From: Chloroflexota bacterium
GTDB lineage: Bacteria > Chloroflexota > Dehalococcoidia > Tepidiformales > Tepidiformaceae
Reading direction: 5' to 3'
DNA: 64,000 nt
Assembly (NCBI GenBank): GCA_026705605.1
Contig: JAPPAK010000003.1
Coordinates: forward strand, 62,728 to 126,727
Part shown: positions 41,741-50,146 of the stretch, piece after piece
Numbering within the stretch: the stretch's first letter is position 1
Layout: each line of letters starts with the position of its first letter
Program-made: the position numbers and the translations under genes
Notes under the pieces: model-generated
What the model was told of the DNA's origin: nothing
What the model saw: the letters and a program-made list of their open reading frames with translations, nothing else
Databases searched by the model: none

Positions 41741-43468
41741 CTACTCTCCCGAGGTGTCGATCTCGATGTAGCGGTACTTGGGCACGATGGTACCGGGATC
41801 GACCCAGTTCTGAACGCACTCACGAACGAGATAGTGACTGATCGTCCAGAAGGTGGGAATGATTGGGGCATCGTCGATGATGAGCTGCTCGGCCTCGTGG
41901 TAGAGCCGGTAGCGGGCCTCCTGGTCGTTCAGCGTGGCGGCCTCGTCGAGGAGGGCGTCGACGCGCTCGCTCGCGTAGCCGGTGTGATTGAGGCGGCTAG
42001 AGCCGGAGAAGAGCTTGCCGAGGAAGTTCTCGGGATCGGGGTAGTCGGCGATCCAGCCGGCCGAGTACATCTGGAAGGTGCCGCGGCGCAGCTCGCGCAG
42101 GTAGGCGGACCACTCGATGGCCTCGATCTCGACCTCCACGCCGAGGGCCTCGCGCCACTGCTGCTGGTAGGCCTGGAGGTTGTCGGGCGGGTCGCCGCCA
42201 CCGCCGCTGAAGGTGAGGACGATGCGGGGCATGTCGTCGGCGTAGCGGGACTGCGCGAGGAGCTCAGCCGCCCGCTCGGGGTCGTAGGGGTACGTCGAGA
42301 TGGCCTCGCTGTACCCGGGGAGGGTGGGGGGAAGGATGCCGTCGGCCACGAGCGCGGCATCGAAGAAGAGGACCTCGTTGATGGCCTCGCGGTTGATGGC
42401 ATGGGCGAACGCCTGCCGCACCAGCGGGTCGTCGAACGGAGGCTCATTCACATTGAAGCCGAGGTAGAAGAACGAGAGCTGGGGCACGGGCCGGTAGAAC
42501 TCGCTCAGCTCGCTCTCGCCGCTGAGGACGCCGGCGAGCTCGACGGCCGGCACGAGGGCAACGTGGATCTCGTCATTCTGGAAGCGGGTCGAGAGTGAGC
42601 CGCCGCTGAGGCTGAACACGACCTCGTCGACCTTCGGTGGGTCAAGGTGGTAACGGTCGTTGGGGATGAGGACGATCTCCTCGAGAGGGCGGAAGGTCTT
42701 GATGCGGAAGGGACCGGTGCCATTGGGCCTGCGCGTCCAGTTGTTCGGGTCGTCCTCGATCTGCTCCCGGTCGACCACGTAGGCGACGGTGTAGGTGAGC
42801 TGCTGGAGGAAGTAGCTGATCGGCTCGGTGAGCTCGATGCGGAGGGTGTACTCGTCGACAACCTGGACGCCGCTGATGTCGTCGGCGCGGCCGTTGAACT
42901 TGTCGCGCACGCCGACGATGTCGCCGAGGTAGTCGAGCACGGTGGGGGAGAAGTTGGCGGGGTCGGCGGCGCGCTCGAGGCTGTACTTGACATCCTCGGC
43001 GGTGACGCGGCGGCCGTTGTGGAAGACGACGTCATCGCGCAGGAAAAAGGTGTAGACGCGACCGCCGTCGGTGATCTCCCAGCGCTCGGCGATGTCGGGG
43101 ACGACCTCCAGATCGAGGTTGAGGGTGACGAGGCCGCCGAAGATCTCGGCGGTGTACTCGGCCGTGCTGGCATCGCCGACCTGGATGGGGTCGAAGACGG
43201 TGGCGGGGTCATCGCCGAAGGTGACGAGGCGGTTCTCGCCACAGATGCCGCCGGTTGTCCGGTCGCCGTCGTCCCGGTCATCCGCTTCCTGAGTGCTGCG
43301 GTCATCGGCGGCATCGTCGCGGTCTGTCGAATCGCTGGCGGGGCGGGCAGGCGTGTCACCGCCGTCATCGCCATCGCCGCCGGAAAGCACAAGCACGAAC
43401 ACGACAGCGACCGCCACGATCAAGAGGGCGACGGCCCCCATCATGAGTCCGAGGGTGCGATTCGACAT
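41741..43468 (-). CDS. Membrane-anchored peptide ABC transporter binding protein (family 5)
   Basis: 575 residues. An N-terminal membrane anchor (LMMGAVALLIVAVAVVFVLVLSGG) is followed by an Asp-rich, low-complexity linker to about residue 75, then SBP_bac_5 with the signature YTFFLRDDVVFHNGRRVTAEDVKYSLER and the later FFYLGFNVNEPPFDDPLVRQAFAHAINREAI. No lipobox Cys follows the hydrophobic stretch, so it is held by a transmembrane anchor. First gene of the three-gene unit with the two permeases. Substrate probably peptides. Confidence 0.9.
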   Translation of the reverse strand: MSNRTLGLMMGAVALLIVAVAVVFVLVLSGGDGDDGGDTPARPASDSTDRDDAADDRSTQEADDRDDGDRTTGGICGENRLVTFGDDPATVFDPIQVGDASTAEYTAEIFGGLVTLNLDLEVVPDIAERWEITDGGRVYTFFLRDDVVFHNGRRVTAEDVKYSLERAADPANFSPTVLDYLGDIVGVRDKFNGRADDISGVQVVDEYTLRIELTEPISYFLQQLTYTVAYVVDREQIEDDPNNWTRRPNGTGPFRIKTFRPLEEIVLIPNDRYHLDPPKVDEVVFSLSGGSLSTRFQNDEIHVALVPAVELAGVLSGESELSEFYRPVPQLSFFYLGFNVNEPPFDDPLVRQAFAHAINREAINEVLFFDAALVADGILPPTLPGYSEAISTYPYDPERAAELLAQSRYADDMPRIVLTFSGGGGDPPDNLQAYQQQWREALGVEVEIEAIEWSAYLRELRRGTFQMYSAGWIADYPDPENFLGKLFSGSSRLNHTGYASERVDALLDEAATLNDQEARYRLYHEAEQLIIDDAPIIPTFWTISHYLVRECVQNWVDPGTIVPKYRYIEIDTSGE

Positions 43469-43578
43469 ACGGTCTCTCCCGGCTAGTCGTTATGAGGCTG
43501 GTTCAATCGTGGAGCGGCCTGCCGACCGCGCTGCAATGAGGATAGCGTACCGAATCGCCCGCTCCACAGTGACGCCAC

Positions 43579-45357
43579 TCACGCGTCTTTACCTTCGTCA
43601 ACGATGCTCAGTCCGAGTTCGTCGAGCTGGTCCTGGCCGACGGGTTGGGGCGAGCCCATGAGGGGATCGCTTCCCGATGAGGCCTTGGGGAAGGCGATGA
43701 CGTCTCGGATGTTGGGGGTCCCGACGAGCTCCATGAGGACGCGGTCGACGCCGGCGGCGATGCCGCCCATGGGCGGGGCGCCGTACTCGAGGGCGTCAAG
43801 GAGGACGCCGAACCGCTCCTGCATGTCCTCGTCGGTGTAGTTCATGAGCCGAAGGACCTGCTCCTGCTCGTCGCGACGGTGGATACGGACGGAGCCGCCG
43901 GCGATCTCGGTGCCGTTCAGGATGAGGTCGTACTGCTTCGCGCGGACGGCGCCGGGGTCGGTCTCGAGCAGGGACGCATCCTCTTCCTGGAAGCGGCTGA
44001 AGGGGTTGTGGAGCGCGTCCCAGCGCTCTTCCTCGGCGCTCCACTCAAGGAGGGGGAAGCCGGTGACCCAGGCGAAGGAGAGCACGTCCGGGTCGATCAG
44101 GTCGAGGCGATGGGCAAGCTCCTCGCGCACGAGCGCCATGGAGGCGGCGACGACCGCGGGCTGGTCGGCGACGAGGAAGAGCATGTCGCCGTCTTCGGCC
44201 CCGGTGAGGGTGCGGAGCTGCGCGACCTCCTCCTCCGAGAGGAAGCGGGCGATGGGCGAGCGCAGCTCCCCGCCGGCAAGGTAGCCGATGTTCGCCAGCC
44301 CCTTGGCGCCGCCGCCACGGGCAACCTCGACGAGCGAGTCGATGGCGCGGCGCGCCATCTCGGCCTGGCCGGGAACGCGCATGGCGCGGACCTCGCCACC
44401 GCTGGCCAGCGCTCCCGCGAACACCTGGAACTCGGACTCGCGCACGGCGTCGCTAACGTCGACGAATTCGAGGCCGAAGCGAAGGTCGGGGCGGTCGATG
44501 CCGTAGCGAGCCATCGCGTCGGCGTAGTCGATGCGGGGGAAGGGGGTCCGGGCGAGGCGCCGGCCGCCGCCGAAACGGCGGGCGACCTCGGTGAACAGCT
44601 CCTCGACAAGGGAGATGACGTCCTCCTCGTCGACGAAGGCCATCTCGAGGTCGAGCTGGGTGAGCTCGACGATGCGGTTGGCGCGCGTGTCCTCGTCGCG
44701 GTAGCAGCGGGCCATCTGGAAGTAGCGTTCGAAGCCGCCGACCATCAGCAGCTCCTTCATGATCTGGGGCGACTGGGGCAGGGCGAAGAAGTGGCCGTGC
44801 TGGAGACGGGAGGGGACGAGGAAGTCGCGTGCGCCCTCGGGGGTGGACTTGATGAGCGTCGGAGTCTCGATCTCGTAGAAACCGCGCTCGGAGAGGAACT
44901 CTCGCATGAAGAGCACGACTTCGTGCCGCAGCCGGATGACCTCGGCGACGCCGGGGCGGCGCAGGTCGACGTAGCGGTGGCGGAGGCGGACGAGCTCGTC
45001 GACCTCGCTCTCGTCGTTGACGGCGAAGGGGGGCGTGAGGGCCTCGTTCAGCACCTCGACGCGGGTCGGGAAGACCTCGATCTCGCCCGTGGGCATGTCG
45101 GCGTTGACGGTCTCGGGGGAGCGGCGCCGGACGACGCCCTCGACACCGAGCACCCACTCGGAGCGGGCGCGGTGGGCGGCCTCGTGGGCGTCGGCGTTCT
45201 CCGGGTCGATGACGACCTGGACGATGCCGTGCGAGTCGCGAAGGTCGATGAAGATGAGGCCGCCGTGATCGCGGCGGCGGTGGACCCAGCCGGCGAGGCG
45301 CACGGTGCGGCCCTCGTCACCGGCTGTGAGGTCACCTGCGAAGGCGTCTTTGAGCAT
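43579..45357 (-). CDS. aspS: Aspartyl-tRNA synthetase
   Basis: 592 residues, bacterial-type class IIb. It has an N-terminal anticodon-binding OB fold (GWVHRRRDHGGLIFIDLRD), motif 2 in FERYFQMARCYRDEDTR, a GAD-type insertion region (about 290-420) and motif 3 in GGIAAGVDRVL. Two usually conserved stretches differ: the RADRQPEFTQ-type segment reads RANRIVELTQ, and PPHGG reads PPMGG, with HHPF as HNPF. Core catalytic residues (Glu, Arg and the TQ-D/E pattern) remain. ATG 5 nt after TAGGCT on the minus strand. Confidence 0.95.
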   Translation of the reverse strand: MLKDAFAGDLTAGDEGRTVRLAGWVHRRRDHGGLIFIDLRDSHGIVQVVIDPENADAHEAAHRARSEWVLGVEGVVRRRSPETVNADMPTGEIEVFPTRVEVLNEALTPPFAVNDESEVDELVRLRHRYVDLRRPGVAEVIRLRHEVVLFMREFLSERGFYEIETPTLIKSTPEGARDFLVPSRLQHGHFFALPQSPQIMKELLMVGGFERYFQMARCYRDEDTRANRIVELTQLDLEMAFVDEEDVISLVEELFTEVARRFGGGRRLARTPFPRIDYADAMARYGIDRPDLRFGLEFVDVSDAVRESEFQVFAGALASGGEVRAMRVPGQAEMARRAIDSLVEVARGGGAKGLANIGYLAGGELRSPIARFLSEEEVAQLRTLTGAEDGDMLFLVADQPAVVAASMALVREELAHRLDLIDPDVLSFAWVTGFPLLEWSAEEERWDALHNPFSRFQEEDASLLETDPGAVRAKQYDLILNGTEIAGGSVRIHRRDEQEQVLRLMNYTDEDMQERFGVLLDALEYGAPPMGGIAAGVDRVLMELVGTPNIRDVIAFPKASSGSDPLMGSPQPVGQDQLDELGLSIVDEGKDA

Positions 45358-45362
45358 AGGTC

Positions 45363-45368
45363 AGCCTA
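45363..45368 (-). promoter_or_regulatory. Candidate leaderless -10 box, aspS
   Basis: TAGGCT, 5 nt before the ATG at 45357. Confidence 0.45.
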
Positions 45369-45409
45369 CCGCGAGCCCCTTCAAGGACCAACGCGTCGGG
45401 AGGCGGGCG

Positions 45410-45769
45410 TTAGGGGGAGGCGAGGAGGTCGCGCAGCTCCTCGGCGTAGGCGCCTTCGACATCTTGCTCGACGCGCTCCTGGAAGCGCCGGTAGGCAGCC
45501 ACGAGCTCCTCGGCCGCGGGGGTGAGGGCGGTACGGCCGCCGCCCGCGCCGCCTACCTCGGAGTGGACCAACGGACGACCGAGGTTGGTCTCGATTTCCT
45601 TCACCTTGCCCCACGCGCGCCGGTAGCTGAGGCCCAGCGCCGAGGCAGCCTCGGCGAGGGAACCGGTCTCGCCGACGAGCTCCAGCAGGCGGACGCGGTA
45701 GTCGGACATGACGAGCTGGCCGTCGGTCTCGATCCACAGCTTCTGGCGGGGTTCCGAGGAGGCCATCAC
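45410..45769 (-). CDS. ModE-type HTH regulator without Mop domains
   Basis: 119 residues. It matches the N-terminal winged helix of ModE: KLWIETDGQLVMSDYRVRLLELVGETGSLAEAASALGLSYRRAWGKVKEIETNLGRPLV followed by the Gly-rich GGAGGGRTALTPAAEELV wing. No molybdate-binding Mop domains follow, so ligand sensing must occur otherwise or not at all. Start is the GTG at 45769, which lies 6 nt after TAGGCT; an ATG one codon later is the alternative. It is a second candidate molybdenum-responsive regulator, 25 kb from modABC. Confidence 0.86.
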   Translation of the reverse strand: MMASSEPRQKLWIETDGQLVMSDYRVRLLELVGETGSLAEAASALGLSYRRAWGKVKEIETNLGRPLVHSEVGGAGGGRTALTPAAEELVAAYRRFQERVEQDVEGAYAEELRDLLASP

Positions 45770-45775
45770 GGGGCG

Positions 45776-45781
45776 AGCCTA
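45776..45781 (-). promoter_or_regulatory. Candidate leaderless -10 box, ModE-type gene
   Basis: TAGGCT, 6 nt before the GTG at 45769 on the minus strand. Confidence 0.45.
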
Positions 45782-45800
45782 GCACGCGCGTGAGCGCGAC

Positions 45801-46520
45801 TCAGCCGTTCAGGTCGTTGCGGGAGGTCTGCACGGCGTGGACGTGCGCGAAGTCGTTGACGGAGAGCACCACGCGGCGGTCGCCGTCGACGCGCGCAGTC
45901 GTGATCGAGGTGTGGTGGAGGGGGAATACCTGGTCGACGGAGGACGACAGGGTCTCGGAGAGGAAGTGGTTGATGACGCCGGCATGGCAGGCGACGACGA
46001 CGCGGCGTCCCCGATTGGCCTCGGCGATCTCGGCAATGGCGCCCGTGACGCGGCGGCGGAAGGCGGGCACGTCCTCGGCATCGGGCCAGATGGAGTCGCG
46101 CCCGGTGCGATTCTGCTCGCGCATCAGCTCGACGAAGCGCTCAGCGCCGTAGTGGTCGATGACGCCGAGGTGCTGCGGGGCCTTCTGGAACTGCTCGATC
46201 TCGCGCAGTCCCTCGTGGACCACCGGCTCGAGGCCGTGGTGGCGGGCAATCTCCCCGGCGGTTACGCGAGCCCGGCTCAGGGGGCTGCAGTGGACCGCGT
46301 CGATGGCGACAGTGGCGAGGCGTTCACCGACGACACGGGCCTGCTCGCGTCCAAGCTCGGACAGGGGCGCATCGACGACCTCGCCCATGGGCATGTTCGC
46401 CCAGATGTGCTGCTCGCCGTGGCGGACGAGCAGCAATTCGGTCATGCCCTCAAGTGATTCGATGAAGGGATTTTCGAGGTCGACGAGGCGTACGCGGCGC
46501 GGTTTCGCGGTGTCAGTCAT
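45801..46520 (-). CDS. Histidine phosphatase (phosphoglycerate mutase-like)
   Basis: 239 residues. The RHG motif in LLLVRHGEQ carries the phosphorylated His; ELGREQARVVGERL and VHCSPLSRARVTAGE supply the Arg/Glu, and VVVACHAGVINHFL the second His. Substrate unknown within this large family. The N-terminal 25 residues before MTELLLV are retained because TACCCT lies 7 nt before the ATG at 46520. Confidence 0.86.
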   Translation of the reverse strand: MTDTAKPRRVRLVDLENPFIESLEGMTELLLVRHGEQHIWANMPMGEVVDAPLSELGREQARVVGERLATVAIDAVHCSPLSRARVTAGEIARHHGLEPVVHEGLREIEQFQKAPQHLGVIDHYGAERFVELMREQNRTGRDSIWPDAEDVPAFRRRVTGAIAEIAEANRGRRVVVACHAGVINHFLSETLSSSVDQVFPLHHTSITTARVDGDRRVVLSVNDFAHVHAVQTSRNDLNG

Positions 46521-46527
46521 CGCGGGG

Positions 46528-46533
46528 AGGGTA
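46528..46533 (-). promoter_or_regulatory. Candidate leaderless -10 box, histidine phosphatase gene
   Basis: TACCCT, 7 nt before the ATG at 46520. Confidence 0.4.
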
Positions 46534-46585
46534 GCGCTCCCACCGCGAACGGGACAGTGCCGCGCCGGCAGGGGACAATCCCCGC

Positions 46586-47662
46586 ATGGCGCTCGACCTG
46601 GACCCGGGACTGGGGGCGGTAGGCAACCCCGCGCTCGTGAAGGCGATCATCGAGGAGATGGACGGCGGGGCGATCCCGTTCGAGCGCTTCATGGAACTGG
46701 CGCTTTATCACCCGGAGCACGGCTACTACCGGAAGCCGGCGCGGATCGGGACGGGCGGGGACTTCCTCACGAGCCCGGTGATCCACCCGATGTTCGGATG
46801 GGCGGCAGGGGCCTGGTGCGAGTGGGTCTGGGAGGGGCTGGGCCAGCCGTCGCCATTCACGATCATCGAGCCGGGGGCGGGGGAGGGTGCGCTCGCGACC
46901 TCTCTGCTGGACTGGGCCGAGGGGCGCGGCGGCGAATTCGCCGAGGCGCTGCGCTACGTCGCGATCGAGCCGAACGCGCGTGGTTCGGACACGCGCATCG
47001 AGTGGCGGGACGAGGCGCCGCCGGTGGCGGAGGCGGGCGTGGTGCTGTCGAACGAGCTGTTCGATGCGCTGCCGGTACGCCTGTTCGAGGTGGAGGGACG
47101 AGGGCCGGTCGAGGTCTGGGTGCGCTGGGACGGCGAGGCATTTGTCGAAGCGCGCGGCAGCATCGCGACCATCGACGGGGCCCCCGCGGCGGGGCGGTTC
47201 GAGGTGAACGGTCGCGCCCATTCGACGATGCTCGCGATGTGCGACCTGGTCGAACGGGGTGCGGTCCTGACGTTCGACTACGGGTATCCGGAGGAGGAGC
47301 TCTGGGCCGACTGGCGGACGCAGGGGACGCTGCTCTGCTTCTACCGACACACGGCGCACGAGGATCCGTACCGGCACGTGGGCGAGCAGGACCTGACCGC
47401 CCACGTGAACCTCTCGGAGCTGGAGCTGGCGATGGAGCTTGCGGGGTTCACCGCGTTCGCACCGGTTACGCAGGCAGCATTCCTGACCGAGGCGGGGCTG
47501 GGAGGCCTGGTCGAGAGGGTGCGGGACGACCTGCCCGAGTATTTCGCGCGACGGCGGGCGTTCCAGCAGCTCACCGACGCGGCGGGGCTGGGCCGTATCC
47601 GGGTGCTCACGGGGACGTGCGGCCTCGACGGCGTGCCTCCCGGATTCGGGGGCGCGGAGTGA
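46586..47662 (+). CDS. MidA/NDUFAF7-like SAM-dependent methyltransferase
   Basis: 358 residues. It has PFERFMELALYHPEHGYYRKPARIGTGGDFLTSP, then IIEPGAGEGALATSLLDW (SAM motif), VLSNELFDALPVRLFEV and VLTFDYGYPEEELW, the family's signature blocks. Eukaryotic members methylate a complex I arginine; bacterial targets are unknown. GACAAT sits 6 nt before the ATG, flanked by GGGG/CCCC. Its stop overlaps the peroxiredoxin GTG by 4 bp. Confidence 0.87.
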   Translation: MALDLDPGLGAVGNPALVKAIIEEMDGGAIPFERFMELALYHPEHGYYRKPARIGTGGDFLTSPVIHPMFGWAAGAWCEWVWEGLGQPSPFTIIEPGAGEGALATSLLDWAEGRGGEFAEALRYVAIEPNARGSDTRIEWRDEAPPVAEAGVVLSNELFDALPVRLFEVEGRGPVEVWVRWDGEAFVEARGSIATIDGAPAAGRFEVNGRAHSTMLAMCDLVERGAVLTFDYGYPEEELWADWRTQGTLLCFYRHTAHEDPYRHVGEQDLTAHVNLSELELAMELAGFTAFAPVTQAAFLTEAGLGGLVERVRDDLPEYFARRRAFQQLTDAAGLGRIRVLTGTCGLDGVPPGFGGAE

Positions 47663-48174
47663 CCGCCGAGGAGCGCGAGCCCGCGACGACCGCACCCCCT
47701 CGCGAGGAGCCGATCGCCCCGGGCGAGCGGGCGCCTCTGTTCCACCTGCCCGCTGTGACGACGGAGGCGGAGCAGATCGAGGTGTCGTTCGGGGACGTGC
47801 TCGCGGACGGGGACGTGCTGCTGGTCTTCTACCAGGACGACGGCATGCCCATCTGCACGAGCGAGCTGAAGGCGTTCGCGCAGGAGCACGAGACCCTGCG
47901 AGACGCGGGCGTGCAGGTGTTCGGGATGAACACGAACGGGCTCGGGTCGCACGAGCGGTTCCAGGAACGGGACCGCTTCCCCTTCCCCCTCTTCAGCGAC
48001 TTCTTCGGCGAGGTGGTCCAGGCCTACGGGTTGTGGGACGAGGACGAGCGAAAGTCGCGGCGGGCACTGGTACTGGTCGGAGGGGACGGGGTGGTGCGGT
48101 ACGTGGAGCCGCACTTCAATCCGGGGAACCTGGCGGCGTTCGAGGCCGTGTTCGCGGAGCTGGGCCTGGCCTAG
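47659..48174 (+). CDS. Peroxiredoxin (AhpC/TSA, Bcp-like)
   Basis: 171 residues. Peroxidatic Cys66 lies in FYQDDGMPICTSEL, with Pro64 and Thr67 in the P-x-C-T context. PGERAPLFHLP and QAYGLWDEDERKSRRALVLVGGDGVVRYV are family blocks. No second Cys is nearby, so it is probably a 1-Cys or Bcp-type enzyme. GTGA overlap with the MidA-like gene. Confidence 0.86.
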   Translation: MTAEEREPATTAPPREEPIAPGERAPLFHLPAVTTEAEQIEVSFGDVLADGDVLLVFYQDDGMPICTSELKAFAQEHETLRDAGVQVFGMNTNGLGSHERFQERDRFPFPLFSDFFGEVVQAYGLWDEDERKSRRALVLVGGDGVVRYVEPHFNPGNLAAFEAVFAELGLA

Positions 48175-48255
48175 CGACTCGACCCAGGGGCAGGGCTGGC
48201 CTACGGTGTCGGGAGCCGCAAGGGGGCGAGTGCGGCGGCCTGACGGGAGACGTGC

Positions 48256-49053
48256 ATGACGCGCAAGCGAATACTCATCGGGGGAGGCGTGGCCGCGGTG
48301 GCGGTCATCGCAGTCGCGATCTTCCTGGTCTACTGGTTCGTGATCCGGGACGACTCGCCACCCGCCGTGGACCTGCAGGAAGCCGTCTCCACGGTGGAGG
48401 AGGAGGCGACGCCGGACGCGACTCCCAGCCCCAGCCCGGCAGCGACAGCGACTGAAGCAGCCGCAGCCGCGACCGCAACGACCGCTCCGGCTACCCACCC
48501 GGAGACGGAGGCGGCACGAGTCGACGGCACCTGGACGCTCTCGGAGCAGGGCGAGAGCTTCGTTGGCTACCGCGTCGAGGAGGAGCTCGCGACGATCGGC
48601 TACAAGGAGGCGGTCGGAAGAAGCCCGACGATCGAGGCGACGATCACGATCGCCGGCGGCCAGCTCACGGGCGTGACCGTGACGGCCGATCTCCGCGACC
48701 TGAAGAGCGACGACTCCCGCAGGGACGGGGCTATCCGCAACCAGGCGCTGGAATCGAACCAGTTCCCCATGGCCACGTTCGAGCTGACCGAACCGCTCGC
48801 GGTCCCGGATGGCCTCGCGGCCGGGGAGCCCATCAGCGTCGAGGCGAACGGAACGCTGACGCTTCACGGCGTCACGCGTGAGGTGACGATCCCAATCGAG
48901 GCGGAACTGGCGAACGGCGTGCTGGTTCTGGTCGGCTCGCTGCCGATCGTGTTCGCGGACTACGACATCGCGCAGCCTCGTTCGCCGATCCTGGTCTCGA
49001 TCGAAGACAACGGCGTCATGGAACTCCAGCTGTTCCTGGAGCGCGCGCCCTAG
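48256..49053 (+). CDS. YceI-family lipid-binding-like protein, membrane-anchored
   Basis: 265 residues. An N-terminal transmembrane helix (RILIGGGVAAVAVIAVAIFLVYWFVI), an Ala/Thr/Pro linker (about 55-85), then the YceI beta barrel: GTWTLSEQGESFVGYRVEEEL, DLRDLKSDDSRRDGAIRNQALESNQFPMATFEL and LTLHGVTREVTIPIEAEL. YceI barrels bind isoprenoid-type lipids; no enzymatic residue is assigned. Confidence 0.9.
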   Translation: MTRKRILIGGGVAAVAVIAVAIFLVYWFVIRDDSPPAVDLQEAVSTVEEEATPDATPSPSPAATATEAAAAATATTAPATHPETEAARVDGTWTLSEQGESFVGYRVEEELATIGYKEAVGRSPTIEATITIAGGQLTGVTVTADLRDLKSDDSRRDGAIRNQALESNQFPMATFELTEPLAVPDGLAAGEPISVEANGTLTLHGVTREVTIPIEAELANGVLVLVGSLPIVFADYDIAQPRSPILVSIEDNGVMELQLFLERAP

Positions 49054-49090
49054 CGATGGACGTGCGTTGACGGCGCGATCCTCCCGTTCC

Positions 49091-49096
49091 TAGCAT
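49091..49096 (+). promoter_or_regulatory. Candidate -10 box, IscU-like gene
   Basis: TAGCAT ends 10 nt before the ATG at 49107. Confidence 0.4.
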
Positions 49097-49106
49097 GGAC
49101 TGACGC

Positions 49107-49481
49107 ATGGCCGCCTATTCCGAAACCGTAGTGGATCACTTCGAGAATCCGCGAAACGCAGGCGAGATGGACTCGCCCGACGGCGAGGCGACGGTGCGCA
49201 ATCCCGTCTGCGGCGACCGCATGCAGGTGATGCTTCGCATCAACGACGGGCGCATCGCAAAGCTGCAGTGGCTGACGCGCGGCTGTCCCGCCGCAATCGC
49301 CACCAGCTCCTGGACAAGCGAGCACGTCGAGGGGTGGACGCTGGCGGAGGCGGAAGCGCTCACGCGGGAAGCGATCGCCGAGGGGATCGGTGGGCTGCCG
49401 AGAGACAAACTGCACTGCAGCGTGCTCGCGGCGGATGCGCTGCAGGGGGCGATCGCGGACTACCGCGCACGGACGGCCTGA
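49107..49481 (+). CDS. Iron-sulfur cluster assembly scaffold (NifU/IscU N-terminal type)
   Basis: 124 residues. The three cluster Cys are C35 (NPVCGD), C60 (RGCPAAIATSS) and C104 (KLHCSVLA), with Asp37 of the CGD motif, as in IscU/NifU-N. HFENPRNAG is the N-terminal signature. Holds a nascent [2Fe-2S] or [4Fe-4S] cluster for delivery. No iscS or sufS gene adjoins it. Confidence 0.91.
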   Translation: MAAYSETVVDHFENPRNAGEMDSPDGEATVRNPVCGDRMQVMLRINDGRIAKLQWLTRGCPAAIATSSWTSEHVEGWTLAEAEALTREAIAEGIGGLPRDKLHCSVLAADALQGAIADYRARTA

Positions 49482-49553
49482 GCCGGCTCCGTCTGTGCAT
49501 TTGGTCACAAGCGGTCGTATGATGCGGCCACTGGCACCGGAGGCGCCGCCGCA

Positions 49554-49772
49554 ATGATCGATTCCCTGCCCGCCCTCTACAGCCCGACCGCGCTCGGAGT
49601 GATCTTCGTGCTGATCTGGGCGACGACGTCGGTAATCGTGACGATCCCGGCTTTCGCGACGCGGGGCACGCCACAACTCGTGTGGTTCGGAGCAGCGGGA
49701 TTCATCCTGACGGTCGAGGCAGCCGTGCTCATCACCCTGGCCGTGCTCAACAGCCAGGGCAAGGTTTTCTAG
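49554..49772 (+). CDS. Small two-helix membrane protein
   Basis: 72 residues, with two hydrophobic helices (about 14-34 LGVIFVLIWATTSVIVTIPAF, and 45-65 FGAAGFILTVEAAVLITLAVL). No family recognised. TATGAT (49518-49523) and CCGGAGG precede the ATG, giving a promoter and a ribosome site. Confidence 0.6.
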   Translation: MIDSLPALYSPTALGVIFVLIWATTSVIVTIPAFATRGTPQLVWFGAAGFILTVEAAVLITLAVLNSQGKVF

Positions 49773-49791
49773 GGCCCCGTTTCAGGAACCG

Positions 49792-50004
49792 TTACAAGAG
49801 ACGCCGGATTGGCTTGCGACCCGGTCGTGGGTCGTAGTTGCTCTTGAACATCTCGAGCTTGTCCCGCTCGATGAGGTACTTGCCCGCGAAGAGCGTCGCG
49901 GGAATCTTCTTCTGCTTGATCAACCGGCGCAGGCTCTGGGGGTGGATCGAGAGCTCGCGGGCCGATTCGACGAGGTCAAGGTAGTCGTCAAATGGAGTCG
50001 TCAT
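49792..50004 (-). CDS. Excisionase/MerR-like HTH_17 DNA-binding protein
   Basis: 70 residues from ATG 50004, chosen because GGAG lies 9 nt upstream; the ATG at 50013 has it abutting. LDLVESARELSIHPQSLRRLIKQKKIPATLFAGKYLIERDKLEMF is the helix-turn-helix-plus-wing form of excisionase-type proteins, with a basic tail GRKPIRRLL. No integrase, attachment site or phage gene is near, so it is likely a chromosomal regulator. Confidence 0.75.
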   Translation of the reverse strand: MTTPFDDYLDLVESARELSIHPQSLRRLIKQKKIPATLFAGKYLIERDKLEMFKSNYDPRPGRKPIRRLL

Positions 50005-50133
50005 AGCCGTCATCTCCGCTTACCCGGATCGCGGGGTGTGAAACGATAATCCGAGTAGGCAATAAAAATCTAGCAGGGTCCCGGCTTTATGTCGAAACCT
50101 TAAGGCGTGAGTGGTTTCTGAGCGGGGTTGGGC

Positions 50134-50139
50134 TATCCT
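50134..50139 (+). promoter_or_regulatory. Candidate leaderless -10 box, HAD-like gene
   Basis: TATCCT, 7 nt before the ATG at 50147. The AT-rich patch 50041-50110 lies upstream. Confidence 0.45.
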
Positions 50140-50146
50140 GCCGCGG

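Noticed and set aside
43495..43520. GGTTCAAT-type segment that looked like a tRNA T-arm
   Set aside because: No acceptor stem, anticodon arm or D-arm can be built around it; intergenic sequence between the binding protein and aspS.
49792..50004. Excisionase-like protein taken as a sign of an integrated element
   Set aside because: No integrase, direct repeats, tRNA target or composition change around it.
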